Source: Hibiscus mutabilis
Taxonomy: Eukaryota > Streptophyta > Magnoliopsida > Malvales > Malvaceae
Direction of reading: 5' to 3'
NCBI GenBank assembly: GCA_019671005.1
Contig: CM033745.1
Coordinates: forward strand, 42,949,834 to 43,013,833
DNA length: 64,000 nucleotides
In this document: positions 25,300-36,789 of the stretch, piece after piece
Numbering within the stretch: the stretch's first letter is position 1
Layout: the number at the start of each line of letters is the position of its first letter
Notes under the pieces: generated by a model
Seen by the model: the letters and a program-made list of their open reading frames with translations, nothing else
What the model was told of the DNA's origin: nothing
Database searches by the model: none
Position numbers and translations under genes: made by a program

Positions 25300-28053
25300 T
25301 GTAACGCCCTAAAATTGGCCTAGAAATGTTACCACTATCTAAACTATAGGCTAATTGAATTCATAAGTTGATCAATTTAAAGAAGAATGAAAATTTGCCA
25401 TCCTTAAGATCAAATAAGTGGAATTGAACTAAATTGAATTGAAATGAAAACTATAAGGCATAAATGAAAGGATGAAAATGTGAACATGCAAAATTCTATA
25501 GATTGCATGTAAGATTAAATTAAATGGAGGCCTTGACACATGTTCTCATTGGAAGAGAACATGTGCCAATTTGGATGATGACTCATGGCTAGGGAGAATA
25601 ATGACCAAACATATAGTCATCTTCTTCCCTAATTCATCTACCTTGGCCGAAACAGAGAGAGAGAAATGGGAGAGAAAATTTGCATGCAAACACCTTCAAT
25701 TCAAGCTTCTTGATTCATCCATTGATCAAATTTAGCTTGGAGAATGTATAATACTTGATTCTAACTTGTTATAGATTGTTTAAATATGCAAATGATGATG
25801 TTCTTATTGCCTTGATGAAATTGGATGATTGCCATGTATGTTAGGGTCATGCTAGCTTCAATTAGAGCTTGGAAATTGAATGCTAGAAACTAAATTGCTA
25901 ATGAGATATATGTATAGTTGCTGGAAAATTGAGAAATATGTGCTTGATGGAAAACAATCTTGATTAGGGATTGTTTTGATGGAGAAATTGTGTAAACATG
26001 TTAAATGAACATAGAACCATGTTTTGATCATGTTGCTAGGTGAAATGAAGATTGAATTGAATAGATATGTTGCTCGAAAATGACTACACCTATTGAAAAA
26101 GTTAAATTAGGTAATGGACTGCCCAGTTGATGAATTAGATGTGTAAATGTGATCAAATAGATCAAATTAGGTTCAACATGATAATGCCATGTTTTAAGAA
26201 CATTTCGAGGTGAATTATGATGACCTAGACATGTATGAACATGAACATGAATAGAATTGCCATGTTAGGACCTTGCTAAAATGAGTTAAGAAGCTAGAAA
26301 TTCAACCTAGTGTAATCTGCCCAGAATGCTCTGCTCTGTTCTGGGCTGAAATTTTTATGGACAACACCTTGATATGTCTAAATTCATTAGGAGAAAACAG
26401 AACTGAACTCTGGGTTGTATACTGAATTGTAGAGAAGAAACACTAGGGACAGTGGAAACTGTCCAGTGTAGCAAAATGCCATGTCTTTAAGTTAAAAATT
26501 GTATTAATTGGCAAAGAACTAAAATGCAAGCCCTATATGGTCATAAAGATAATTTTGTTAGCTTTCCAATGGTGTAAACCAATTGAAATTTTGACGTATG
26601 GAATGAGAGTTATGCATGATTAAGTGACCAGAGTGCAAGCTGCCTGACAGCAACAATATAGGCAATTACACACTGTTTTGTGGCATTTTGTAAACCGTCT
26701 TGTAAATAGTTTTAGGCCTTTGATTATGCCTTGTTTTACATGAACTAGAATGTAGATAAGTGTAGTTAAGTGTAATCGAAAATGTATATGAGCATGCTGC
26801 CAAATTTGTGAATGTTGTGTGCTTGTAACTTTGTCTTGATTTGATGATCATATGATCTTGTTTTGACATATGTTTGTACTTGTAATGTGATAGAACCAGG
26901 AGTAAACTTGGTGGAAGAGGATAGAGTGGATCATCCTAAAGCCAAGAACAAGGGAGTATGGATCCAAGACTAGCTAAGGTTGGGGTATTGTGAGTGTAGT
27001 TACCTCTAGGGTTAGGACTAGGTCCTAACCAATGTATTCTTGTTACATTCTTGAAATGTTAAATGAATCTAATCATGAACTTGACCTAATAAGGGAAGGA
27101 TGACTAAAGTACTACATGAAACTTGATCCTAGCCTTGTATACAAGATCAATTCGTATGATTAAGTATGATTATGTGATAACATGGATGCTTGTATGTGGT
27201 ATGATGCAATGTGATTGAATGCTAAAGACTTGCTTTAGACATATTCTCATCTTGATGAAATGAAACATGAAACTACTTGATATGTGAGCTATGGCTCAAT
27301 GGCCTAAGGGCCTAATATGAAATGAACTTGCTTGACATGATCTTGAAACACTTGAATAAATGGTAAATCGAGCAACCTTAGTAGCTAGTTGGACTAGATA
27401 GAAGGGCATGCCTTAGAGTCTAGAGCTCATTGTGTAAGGGTGGACTATGGTCTAGGGATAAGGCCCCTATTTGGCGACAAACAGAGGGTACGTATGTGGT
27501 CTTTGGCGACAGTAGGAGGGTTGACCAGCACTACAGTGCATCTTGTGGCGACAATTGGTTGGAGACTCGATTACCTATACAAACTAAGTACCAAGGGGGT
27601 TGTTTAATGAATAACAATTGAAATAACAATCCTACATCATATGTTACTTGTTTTAAATGCCATGAATTTGTATGTTACTTTACTTGAAAGCATGACTCTT
27701 TGATTTGTTGTTTTGCAAGCATGTTGTGCTTTCATGAAGTATGAATTCTTGTTGCTTGTACCTTGTTGACCGAATGTATGATATCCTTAGCTAGGATAAT
27801 CCTGATGCTTGAAAGCCTAGCTAAGATCACTCTAGTGCTTGAAAGCCTAGCTAAGATCACTCTAATGATTGAAAGCCTTAGCTAAGTCTATACTTGATTA
27901 AATGACACATAAAACTTGAAATAACAATTGATTAGACTTAGTACTAACTCGCTAAGTACATTCTTGTACTTATCACTCTTGTTTTCATTCTTCCCAACCT
28001 ACAGGATAAAGGATTCAATCGTTTGCTTGATCTTGATGCCTGTTACCTTGAGC
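25300..28053 (+). mobile_element. D-type LTR, 3' end lost
   Basis: It starts TGTAACGCCCTAAAATTGG and follows the solo LTR at 31960 through most of its length. Landmarks: an inverted repeat near 26318, ggacagt...actgtcc near 26456, the palindrome ggttaggac-tag-gtcctaacc at 27010-27030, the anchor at 27405-27428, and the ggcgacag cassette at 27471-27560. The cassette is complete here, whereas the solo copy lost it. At about 28053 it joins a chromodomain fragment, so the last several hundred bases and the TGTTACA end are gone. Confidence 0.82.
27405..27428 (+). promoter_or_regulatory. Conserved LTR core anchor (D copy)
   Basis: The 24-bp block opens with the palindrome GGCATGCC and closes with GAGCTC. 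It recurs in the LTRs near 4480, 9463, 11840, 14020, 23480, 34027, 37950, 40390, 40690, 48940, 51877 and 60757. A weaker form lies in H near 28612. Conservation across families suggests a regulatory site; its role is unknown. Confidence 0.5.
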
Positions 28054-28417
28054 TTTGGCAAGAAAGGGAAACTAAGTCCCCGATTCATTGGACCTTTTGA
28101 GGTTATTGAAAAAGTTGGCCCTGTGGCTTATCGCTTATTGCTGCCCTCAGAAGTGAGTAAAATCCATGTTGTGTTTCATGTATCCATGCTTCGGAAGTAC
28201 CGATCAGATCCCTCGCACATCATTGAGCCTGCATCTATAGAAATTCAACCAAACTTGTCCTACGAGGAAGAACCAGTTCAGATTCTTGCAAGGGAAGTTA
28301 AGAGACTATCTTGCAAGGGAAGTTAAAAGACTTTGCAACAAGACTTCCATTAGTTAAAGTGCTCTGGAGGAGCCACACGCTACGGAAGCAACATGCGAAC
28401 TAGAGGAAACATTGCAA
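28054..28417 (+). pseudogene. Integrase C-terminus and part of chromodomain (H-like)
   Basis: The reading begins at FGKKGKLSPRFIGPFEV and runs through FHVSMLRKYRSDPSH to the EEPVQILAREVKRL block. There a 26-bp tandem duplication (copies at 28284 and 28310) shifts the frame. A second frame resumes with LVKVLWRSH and ends in an ATCELEE-like block, short of the usual QYPHLF end. No purine tract or LTR start follows. The upstream neighbour is a D LTR, so this is a scrap trapped between two deletions. Confidence 0.8.
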
Positions 28418-30257
28418 ATGATCATCGGCTATCGATATCGTCATTGAGACCATTGAAATGTTGCTAATTTCGTTGATAATGTTATAGAACATTGATATTG
28501 AAACATTGCTCATTGATAAAATCATTGAATATATATATTGAGTATTGTCATTGCTATTGAACACCAATCATTTCTATTGTCGCTGGACCTTGGATTCGAA
28601 AGCACTTTGGATACAATTGGCATACCATAGAATTGATGAGCTCAGAGTATGGGTGACTACGGTCCTTGGGCTACGACCCATATTGATTTGGCGAGGTAGA
28701 GGGATGTATTGAGATGTTGATCATATTGGCGAGGCGGAGGGACTAGACCATTCATTGATTTGGCGAGGTGTGGGAATTCGCGTATCCGCTATCCTGAATC
28801 GATCCAAGGGTTATTGTTGAAATATGGACTTATTGCTATTGAACATGATCATTGCATTGCTACTATTGAAGCATTGCACTGTTGATGTCGAAACATGATT
28901 TGGAATGTATTTCATCGATAAAGTATTAGTTGTGAATACCTCGCTAGGCAATGTATGCCTAATGCATTTCATTTCATACATTTCAAGTTAAGGATTTCAT
29001 CACTGGAGATCAGAGATTAAACGTTGTTGATAAGTCAATACAAGCCTGAGTAATGTGTTTTGCCTCTACGAACTCCTAGTATGGTGGCAAAGTACTTAAA
29101 CTAGTCATTTGTGGCCCTTTTGATATGTGTGCATTGTGCATGGCATGTAAAAGTGGTTAAGGCTCTAAAAGGCTTTATGGTGTAGCTTAAAAATGACTAA
29201 ATATGCATATTTGGCACTAAAAGGTGAAAACCTAGTAAACGAATTTGAATAACCCTAAAATTTATCATGCAAGTAGAATATAGTATTGAAATATTGTGGC
29301 TAAAGTTTCATTGCATTTGGACATTGTTTGCTAGGTCAAATGAACCAAAAACTAGAAGAAAATTGACATTACAGTGCAGGGCGTACCGATATAGGTCAAG
29401 TTGTATCGATACGGCCTTGCATATTTGGCCTGAGAAAGCATGAGTTAACCATAGCGTGTCAATACCTGTCTAAAGTGTACTGATACAGGTTTTGGCAGTA
29501 AGGTTTGGGCATTTAATTGCATCGATACAGTCTCAGGGCGTTTCATAATAGGTCAACTCTAGTCAACCCGTATCGATACAATCCCAGTTGTACAGATACA
29601 AGCATTAGTCAAAGAAGGTTGGAAGTGAATCTGAGTATTTCCTTATCGATAATGTACAATGGTGTATCAATACGACATGACCGGTATTACAGTTATAAGA
29701 CCATAATTAGTAAGTCAAAGTTGGTCAACCCGTATCGATATGGTCCAGTTGTATCGAAACGATACTTGATAGACTCAATGGGTTCTAAATCCTGTACACT
29801 CGTATCGGTACGGGCCCAATGTGTATCGATACGCTGGTAGTTAATTCTGTTAAAAGACATTGAATATAGTTTTAAAATGTTTACAAAATGGACACTGAAT
29901 GTTGCAAGGCCTAATTGGATAGGTAAACGGTATCAGATTAACATGGAAATTTACAAGGACACTGAAATGATATTGAATTTCATTGTTGTGTAGTTAATTA
30001 CATTAAAGGACCCTTAAGTTTTTGAAATTTACAATTTAGCCCTAAAACTTGTAAAAGTTTAAGAATTGATCTTAGATGCTAAATCACTATTCCGCATTGG
30101 GTAAAATGGATTAACACCCATACTTGTTAATGATTTAAATTATGACATCAATTGAGTGGCAAGCCTTTATTGAAATTTTATTGTATCAATCATCATTTTG
30201 TTCGTCGGTAGCATTCTCCGACCAGGCTCCTGACCAGGCCGGGTGGGGGATGTTACA
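28418..30257 (+). mobile_element. H-type LTR, 3' portion
   Basis: No reading frame of note. It ends GGATGTTACA at 30257, five bases from a perfect Met PBS, so it is the 5' LTR of the gag at 30403. Its core has a diverged anchor near 28612-28640 (ggcataccatagaatt, gagctc) and three ggcgagg units at about 28695-28780. A cluster of gtatcgatac-like decamers fills 29385-29845. The LTR start is missing. Confidence 0.7.
29385..29845. repeat. Cluster of gtatcgatac-type decamers
   Basis: About 13 exact or near copies of the palindrome GTATCGATAC lie here, many in pairs 20-30 bp apart. Examples: about 29412, 29568, 29728 and 29827, with variants such as gtatcggtac and gtaccgatat. The pairs recur at roughly 50-90 bp, suggesting an old tandem duplication of a two-site unit. 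Confidence 0.8.
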
Positions 30258-30261
30258 TTTG

Positions 30262-30273
30262 TGGTATCAGAGC
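30262..30273 (+). other. Primer-binding site, element H
   Basis: TGGTATCAGAGC, an exact 12-base complement of the initiator-Met tRNA 3' end, four bases after the LTR end. Confidence 0.92.
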
Positions 30274-30402
30274 TAGAGTTTAGCTGATTCTAGGACTAAA
30301 CCGAAGCCTATTGTATTGTTATTATGTTACTTTGCCACCTAAGAGTTATATATTGTGTATATTGTGACTTGTCAACTAATCCGATCTCTTTATGTTATAG
30401 AT

Positions 30403-31649
30403 ATGTCTGGAACTAACGAAGCTCACATAGATGAGCCCACTACCGACTCCTCAACACATGGTGAGGAAATAAGGGAGGAGACCCATCAAATCCATCTAAT
30501 CCCCCACCATAGAACATTGAGCTGGAGTTGCCTAGTGCTCAGGCTGAATGTTACCAGAACATGGCCAACATGTTCAAACAATGTATGACCTCGATGAGAG
30601 CTAAACAAATGGTGCAACCTACTTAGCTGGCTGTCTAGTATGCTCAAGCCCCTATTGATAAGCTGGCATTGCTTTGGGCCTATACTTTCACTGGCAAGGA
30701 TGATGACAATCCTGAGACTGCAAAATACTGGCTGGATAATACATTGAGAATCCTAAACAAACAATTATAGTGTTCCGATGAGCATAAGCTTGAGTGCTCC
30801 CTAGCACTGTTAGCAGATGAAGCACTCTAGTGGTGGGAGACTACTATAGTCACTGTTCATGAAGAGACCATCTATTAGGAGAAAGGTGCAGCATCTTCCT
30901 CCATCTAAAGCAAGGTGGCCGACCCATCGAGTAATATATCCATGAATTTTGCAAGTATTGCTGATATGGTGCTGAATACATTAAGAAAGAAGAGGACAAG
31001 TGCAGGATGTTCATTGTCGGGCTTAAGGATGAGCTATGCCCTATGTTTATTGCCTTGGGCATCACTAACTTTCAAGACCTTGTGAATTGAGTTAAGGCCA
31101 CCGAAGCTGCAAAGAGGGCTCAGAGATTGGGTGGATCTAGCAAGTCTGAGAAGAGATTCAGAGATGATTCTTGGCCTCCCTTGTGGAACAAGAAGGGTAG
31201 GAATCAAGGCCTTAAGCAGAATGCTTACCCTCAGCCTTCTCGTATTGGGAATATCAAGAGGCCTCAGGCCACAACGCATTCTTCTGTGAAGATGGCCTAG
31301 TTGAAAAGCACTAGAGGCTCCAACCGAAGTTCACAAAATCTAGTTTGCAACTATTGCCAGAAACAACATCCAACGGGTCAGTGTTGTAAGCAGACTAGAG
31401 CATGCTTCTATTATGGAGAACAAGGTCATTTCATCTGTGATTGTCCCCTTAGTGCCACCAATTCTACTACTGCACCAGCAAGTAATGCAACCCCTGCTCA
31501 GTCCTTTTGAGGTAAGGGGTCAAGGCAAGGTTCTTCGGGAGCTACAGGGAGACCTAGTGGCTCTGGCAAGGCACTGAGTAAACAAGAATCCAAGGCTCCT
31601 GCTCAGATGTATCATGTGAGGAGCAGGGAGGAGGAAGATGAGCATGACG
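30403..31649 (+). pseudogene. Gag of element H, broken and cut before protease
   Basis: The ATG at 30403 (MSGTNEAH) opens 61 codons before a stop. Other gag blocks follow in changing frames: YTFTGKDD, KYWLD, ALLADEAL, CRMFI.GLKDEL and the nucleocapsid region at 31301-31510. The zinc knuckle reads CFYYGEQGHFICDC: the second Cys is Tyr (codon 31412-31414), so zinc binding should fail. The sequence reaches a YHVRSREEE block, which in sister elements lies just before the protease, and stops exactly at an E-type LTR. The rest of H may lie beyond element E or be lost. Confidence 0.82.
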
Positions 31650-31959
31650 TGTAATACCCCAAATCATGGCCTAGTAACATGTCACAAACTAATTAGAACT
31701 TAATTGTACAAAAAATCTACAAATTAGAGGAATTGATTAAACCTAGTGACTAAATTAGATGGATTGATAACTAAATAGTTGAATCATGAAAGATCAAATA
31801 GTAATAATATGTAAATGTTGAATTGCATGCAATTAGTATGTGTAATTAAGGAATTATCAAGCAATTAAACCCTTAGTTGCCATATGGAGGCATTCGACCA
31901 AGCCAAGTGATAACAACTTGGATAGGTGTCCATCTACCAATCATCTTCTCCACTCAACC
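31650..31959 (+). mobile_element. E-type 5' LTR, first piece
   Basis: It begins TGTAATACCCCAAATCATGG and is collinear with 46784-47096 of the 3' LTR, until the D solo LTR interrupts it after CAACC. Confidence 0.88.
31955..31959 (+). repeat. Target site duplication, left copy (CAACC)
   Basis: It matches 35000-35004 exactly and flanks the D solo LTR. The uninterrupted sequence is seen in the E 3' LTR near 47090. Confidence 0.95.
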
Positions 31960-34900
31960 TGTAACACCCTAAAATTAGCCTAGAAATGTTACCACAAACT
32001 TAACTATAGGCTAATTGAATTCATAAGTTAATCAATTTAAAGAAGAAAGAACATTAGCTATCCCTAAGATCAAATAGGTGAAAGTAGAACCAAATTGAAT
32101 TGAAATTAAAACTAGAAGGAACAAATGGAATGATAGAAATGTGAACATGCAAAACTTTAGCGTTTGCATGCAAATAGGATCAAGATTAAGGGCCTTGACA
32201 CATTTTCTCAATTGAAGAGAACATGTGCCATATTGGAGCATGACTCACGGCTAGGTGGAGAACAATAACAAAAAATATTTTCATCTTCCTCCCCAAAATT
32301 ATCTCCTTGGCCGAATTGCTTGAGAGAGAAAGGGGAGAAAAGAGCTTCATGAAAACACCTTCAATTCATGCTTTTTGATTCAACCATTAATCAAATTTAG
32401 CTTGGAGAAGGTATAATGCTTGACTTTACATGTTATAGATTGTTTGATTATGCAAATGATGATGTTCTTGTTGCCTAGATGGAATTGGATGATTGCTATG
32501 CATGTTAGGGTCATGCTAGCTTCAATTAGAACTTGGAAATTGAATGCTAGTAGCTAAATTGCTAATGAAATATATATATGGTTGCTGGAAATTTGAGAAA
32601 TGTATATATAGTTGAAAACAATCTTGATTAAGGACTATTTTGATAGAGAAAATGTGTAAACATGTCAATTGGATATAGAACCCTGTTTTGATCATGTATC
32701 TAGATGAAATGAAGATTGAATTGAATAGATATGTTGCTGGAAAATGATTACACCTAACTGGACTAGTTAAATTAAGCAATGGACTGCCTAATTGGTAAAT
32801 TGAATGTGCAATGTTGATCAAATAGATCAAATTGGGTTCAACATGATAATGCCCTATTTTAGGAACATGAAAATGAATTGAATTGTCATGTTAGATCCTT
32901 GCTTAGGTGAATTAAGAAGCTAGAAATTCAACCTAGTGTAATATGCCCAGAAGGCTCTGTTTTGGGCAGTAACTTTGAAAAATCACTATAAATAGTATAA
33001 AATGAATTTAAGGCTGAAAGTTTTATGGACAACACTTTGATATGTCTAAATTCATTAGGAGAAAAAATAACTGAATTCTGGGTTGTATATTGAAATGTAG
33101 AGAATAAACACTAGGGACAGTGCAAACTGTCCAGTGTAGAAAATTACCCTGTCTTTAAGTTAAAAACTGTATTAATTGGCTAAGAAATAAAATTCAAGCC
33201 TTATATGGTTATAAATACAATTTTATTATCTTTCCAATGGTGTAAACCAATTGAAATTCCATCGCATGGAATGAAAGTTATGCATGATTAAGTAATTGCA
33301 CACTATTTTGTGGCAATTTGTAAATTGTCTTGTAAACAGTTTTAGGACATTGATTCTACCTATGTTTTACATGAACTAGAGTATAGATAAGTGTAGTGAA
33401 TAATGTATATGAGCATGCTGCCAGATTTATGTATGTTATGTGTTTGAAACCATGCCTTGGTTGAATGATCATATGAACATTTTTGACATGTTTGTACTTG
33501 TAATATGATAGAACCAAGAGTAAACTTGGTGGAAGTTGATAGAGTGGAACATCCTAAAGCCAAGAACAAAGGAGTGTGGATCCAAGACTAGCTAAGCTTG
33601 GAGTATTCTGAGTGTAGTTATCTTTAGGGTTAGGACAAGGTCTTAACCAATGTATACTTGTTTACACTCTTGAAATGTTAAATGAATCTAATCATGGACT
33701 TGATCTATAAGGGAAGAATGATTAAAGTAATGCATGAAACTTGATCTCAACCTTGTATACATGTTTGATTCGATTGATAAGTATGTTGAATGGTAGCATT
33801 TGTGCTTGTATGCATCATGTGGCCTGTGATCAATGCTTAAAGAACTTGCTTGTAATGTTATCACACTTGATGAAATAAAACATGAAAACTACATGATATG
33901 TGAGCTATGGCTCAATGGACTAAGGGCCTAATATGAAATGAACTTTCTTGACATGATCTTGATCTTGAAACACTTGAATAAATGGTAAATCGAACAACCT
34001 TGGTAGCTAGTTGGACTAGGTAGAAGGGCATGCCTTAGAGTCTAGAGCTCATTGTGTTAGGGTGGACTACGGTCCAGGGCTAAGGCCCCTATTTGGCAAC
34101 AGACGGAGGGTACATACCCTCCTAGAATGTCTGATTACTTGAGCTCGAAGCAAGCCACACAAGCATAGTTAAAGTATGGTTTCATATTTGTTTTGTATAT
34201 CTCCTAGAATGGTGGCACTAGATTGTATATAGTTTATCATGTTCATGCATTTTGGTACTTGTATATAATGTCTTGATGGGCCTACTATGTTATGAACCTA
34301 TGGTCAAGTATGTAATGAACTTAAGTTTCATGTAATGAATGGTGATTACTGCGCATATGATGATGGAATGAAATGATCTAATGTTTGAACTAGTTTCCCT
34401 TAGAACAATCGAATGCTTTGTTATTGTACTTGACTTGCTTGAATTAAAAGTAGGATGATTGAATTATACTTGCTTATATTCCAATCGAATGCCTTGTTTA
34501 ATGTATATGTCTTGCTTGAAATGAAAGTTATGTGTTGATTGGTAAAGGTCGAATAGCCTAGTGTGTGTATAGATGTTTGCCGAATGGTTAGGCATAGAAT
34601 AAGTCTTGAATGAAACTAGTTACATGTAAAATTGAATGAACAAATGCTCATGTTTAGGAATCTAAGTATGTAATGTTAAAATGTATACAAACTAAGGATG
34701 AATGAATTGAATGGAAGCATGTTACACATAGGGTCATTCGACTTATAAGGATAAAAGGAAGTAAAGTGTATTGATAATGTAGTAACCTATAAAGTAAGCT
34801 TGTAAGGAAAAATTTTAATGGCCTTGTTTCGAATGCCTTTGGTGATTTGAAGTCTAAATATGAGGTTACTTGTTTGATAAGTAAGTATGATTGGTTGCTT

Positions 34901-34999
34901 GCTTGTTCTTGTATTGCTTTTATTGCCTTGTTCATTTTCCTTGCTTGCCTATTAATGCTCCCGAGCCGGTTTGCTACTAGCCGGGGTAGGGGTGTTACA
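31960..34999 (+). mobile_element. D-type solo LTR (3,040 bp)
   Basis: It starts TGTAACACCC at 31960 and ends GGTGTTACA at 34999, flanked by the 5-bp duplication CAACC. No PBS or coding sequence is present. An LTR-LTR recombination must have removed the interior of a D element that had inserted into the E LTR. Compared with the copy at 25300, part of the core cassette (roughly 27490-27980 there) is deleted at about 34115. The anchor at 34027 and the ggacagt...actgtcc repeat at 33117 remain. Confidence 0.95.
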
Positions 35000-35004
35000 C
35001 AACC
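35000..35004 (+). repeat. Target site duplication, right copy (CAACC)
   Basis: It pairs with 31955-31959. Confidence 0.95.
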
Positions 35005-35053
35005 TTTCTCTTACCTTGGCCGAATCTCTCTCAACCATCTAGGAAAAGAAAGC
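35005..35053 (+). mobile_element. E-type 5' LTR, second piece
   Basis: It continues the E LTR (tttctcttaccttggccgaatc) as in 47097-47140, then breaks where an unrelated LTR starts TGATAAG at 35054. Confidence 0.82.
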
Positions 35054-36577
35054 TGATAAGTGTTCAAAAGTACTATTTTTCTTACCCTTTTTACTCATAT
35101 TACTGTTAGACTTAGGCTCATATTAGTTGCATAGTTAGTCATTCATGCATTAATCCATGTTTCCTTCAAACGTTGAACTTGATTACATAACTTGGTGATT
35201 TTTGTGGAAATAGATGCTGCTTTGGTGTGTTTTTGTGTGTGTATGTGCAGGATCACTTGCCAAAGCAATGCCGAGCTAGTTGCCAGGGCAGTGCATGAAG
35301 GAGACGTCGAGCTAGTTGCCATGGCATTTGTCGACAAAGACCAAAAGCAATATGGATGTCGAAATTCATGACTTTACAAGCCCAAGATGACATGGAGCAA
35401 GGCCCAAGCCCAAAGGAATTTGATTGCCATGCAGAGATTAAAGAAGAATTAAATTCCAAGAGGATAGGAGAAGTTCTAATAGGAATAAAATTATAATAAA
35501 GAATTATATTCTTTAAAGATAATTTAATTCCAACTCAAACTCCTCCTCAAAGAAGGACTTTGGCCTAGCCCTATAAATACCAAGGAGATTTCGACAAGAT
35601 GAATAGAGAGAGCAAGAGGGAAATTTCGGCAAGTCCAAGTAGGGCAAGAGGAGAGAATTTTCGACAAGCATCAAGGGCAAGGAGGATTTCGACAAGCCTC
35701 TTCCTTCATCTTTGTTCGATTGGGTTCATGCTAGGGATTAATTATCTTGTGTTTCTTTGGAACCTAGCCATGAACTAAATTTACTTGGCTATGGTTATTG
35801 TGTTTTGTGGTTGTGAGAAACTATTGGTTTTTGTTTAGGTAATAAGAGTTTGCACTTTTCTATTTCAAGGTTTATTCATTCTTGGTTCCTATTATTGCTT
35901 TGCAGTGAATTGGGAGAGGATCTCGTGATTTCATCCATTTATCTAATATCGGGAGAGTTAGATTCAAGAAACGAATGAATATGATCTTTATGCAATCCAA
36001 TGATGGTGAAGATTAATCCGGCTTAGGAATAAGTTAAGGATTTCAACGGCTAAGAAGGAGCGCAAGATTGGTTGTTGTTCACCCTTGATTCACGCAGGAT
36101 GTATTATCAAGGCATGCACAAGTAGCTAGAGTTTCGACTTAGGGATAAGAAGAAACCATTGAAGAACGCTCCCCGAACCTTGAAGTTGCTGCCCGATCGC
36201 CCAAGTAGTTGCCCAACTAGTCGCCCAAGCAACCATCAATTAGTTGCCAAGGCAACCCGTTGTGCAAGTAAGTCGCCACGGCAACTGAGTTGCCCATGCA
36301 CTCTTTTACCAAGACAATCCAATCGGCTATCACACCTCAACTCACGATAACCTAGCCTATCTCTCTCATTCGAATTCATCTTTTCTTTTACTTAATTGCT
36401 TTCTAAATTAGTTATTAGTTAAAACTTCTATAATCCTTCACTTGTGTTTTTACTTTTTACAGTGCAAGAAGACTAGATTCTTGAAGTGGCACCAATCCCT
36501 GTGGAGACGATATCTTTTATACTATAACTTGCAACGTGTATACTTGCACAATTGCGTAGCACTTATTACGCGCAACA
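35054..36577 (+). mobile_element. Athila-type 5' LTR (about 1,524 bp)
   Basis: It begins TGATAAGTG and ends in GCGCAACA, followed by a tRNA-Asp PBS. The end contains a ccctgtggagacgata block, typical of Athila/Tat LTRs. A TATA-like box lies at 35571. It shares nothing visible with the chromovirus LTRs. The exact last base is uncertain by a few positions. A terminal target duplication cannot be checked because the right end falls in or beyond the N gap. Confidence 0.78.
35571..35579 (+). promoter_or_regulatory. TATA-like box in Athila LTR
   Basis: CTATAAATA lies about 520 bp into the LTR, a plausible start region for the element transcript. Sequence match only. Confidence 0.5.
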
Positions 36578-36583
36578 AGTTTT

Positions 36584-36600
36584 TGGCGCCGTTGCCGGGG
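36584..36600 (+). other. Primer-binding site, Athila element (tRNA-Asp)
   Basis: TGGCGCCGTTGCCGGGG is the complement of the 3' end of plant tRNA-Asp, the usual Athila primer. It is distinct from the Met PBS of the other elements. Confidence 0.9.
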
Positions 36601-36789
36601 ATTGGCAATAGCGACTTTGTTTTTATTTTCTTGCACATTCTTTTTATTTTTCTTGTTTAAAATTCAAAGGGCTAACAAACATTGGTTTTGCATTGGTATA
36701 TGACCAGGCGAGACCGACTTCACTGAATATCCCTTTGATCCGTAAATCGAACGAACCTTACAAAGACTTAGACGAAGGATAAGAGAAGC

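Noticed and set aside
27928..28326. A 132-codon gene starting at 27928
   Set aside because: The first third is D LTR sequence read by chance into a chromodomain fragment; the join is a deletion scar.
30262..30273. Possible tRNA gene
   Set aside because: Only the 12 bases complementary to the Met tRNA 3' end are present, in PBS position after an LTR.
35143..36350. Several 60-69-codon reading frames as host genes
   Set aside because: They lie inside the Athila LTR, overlap each other on both strands and show no known domain.
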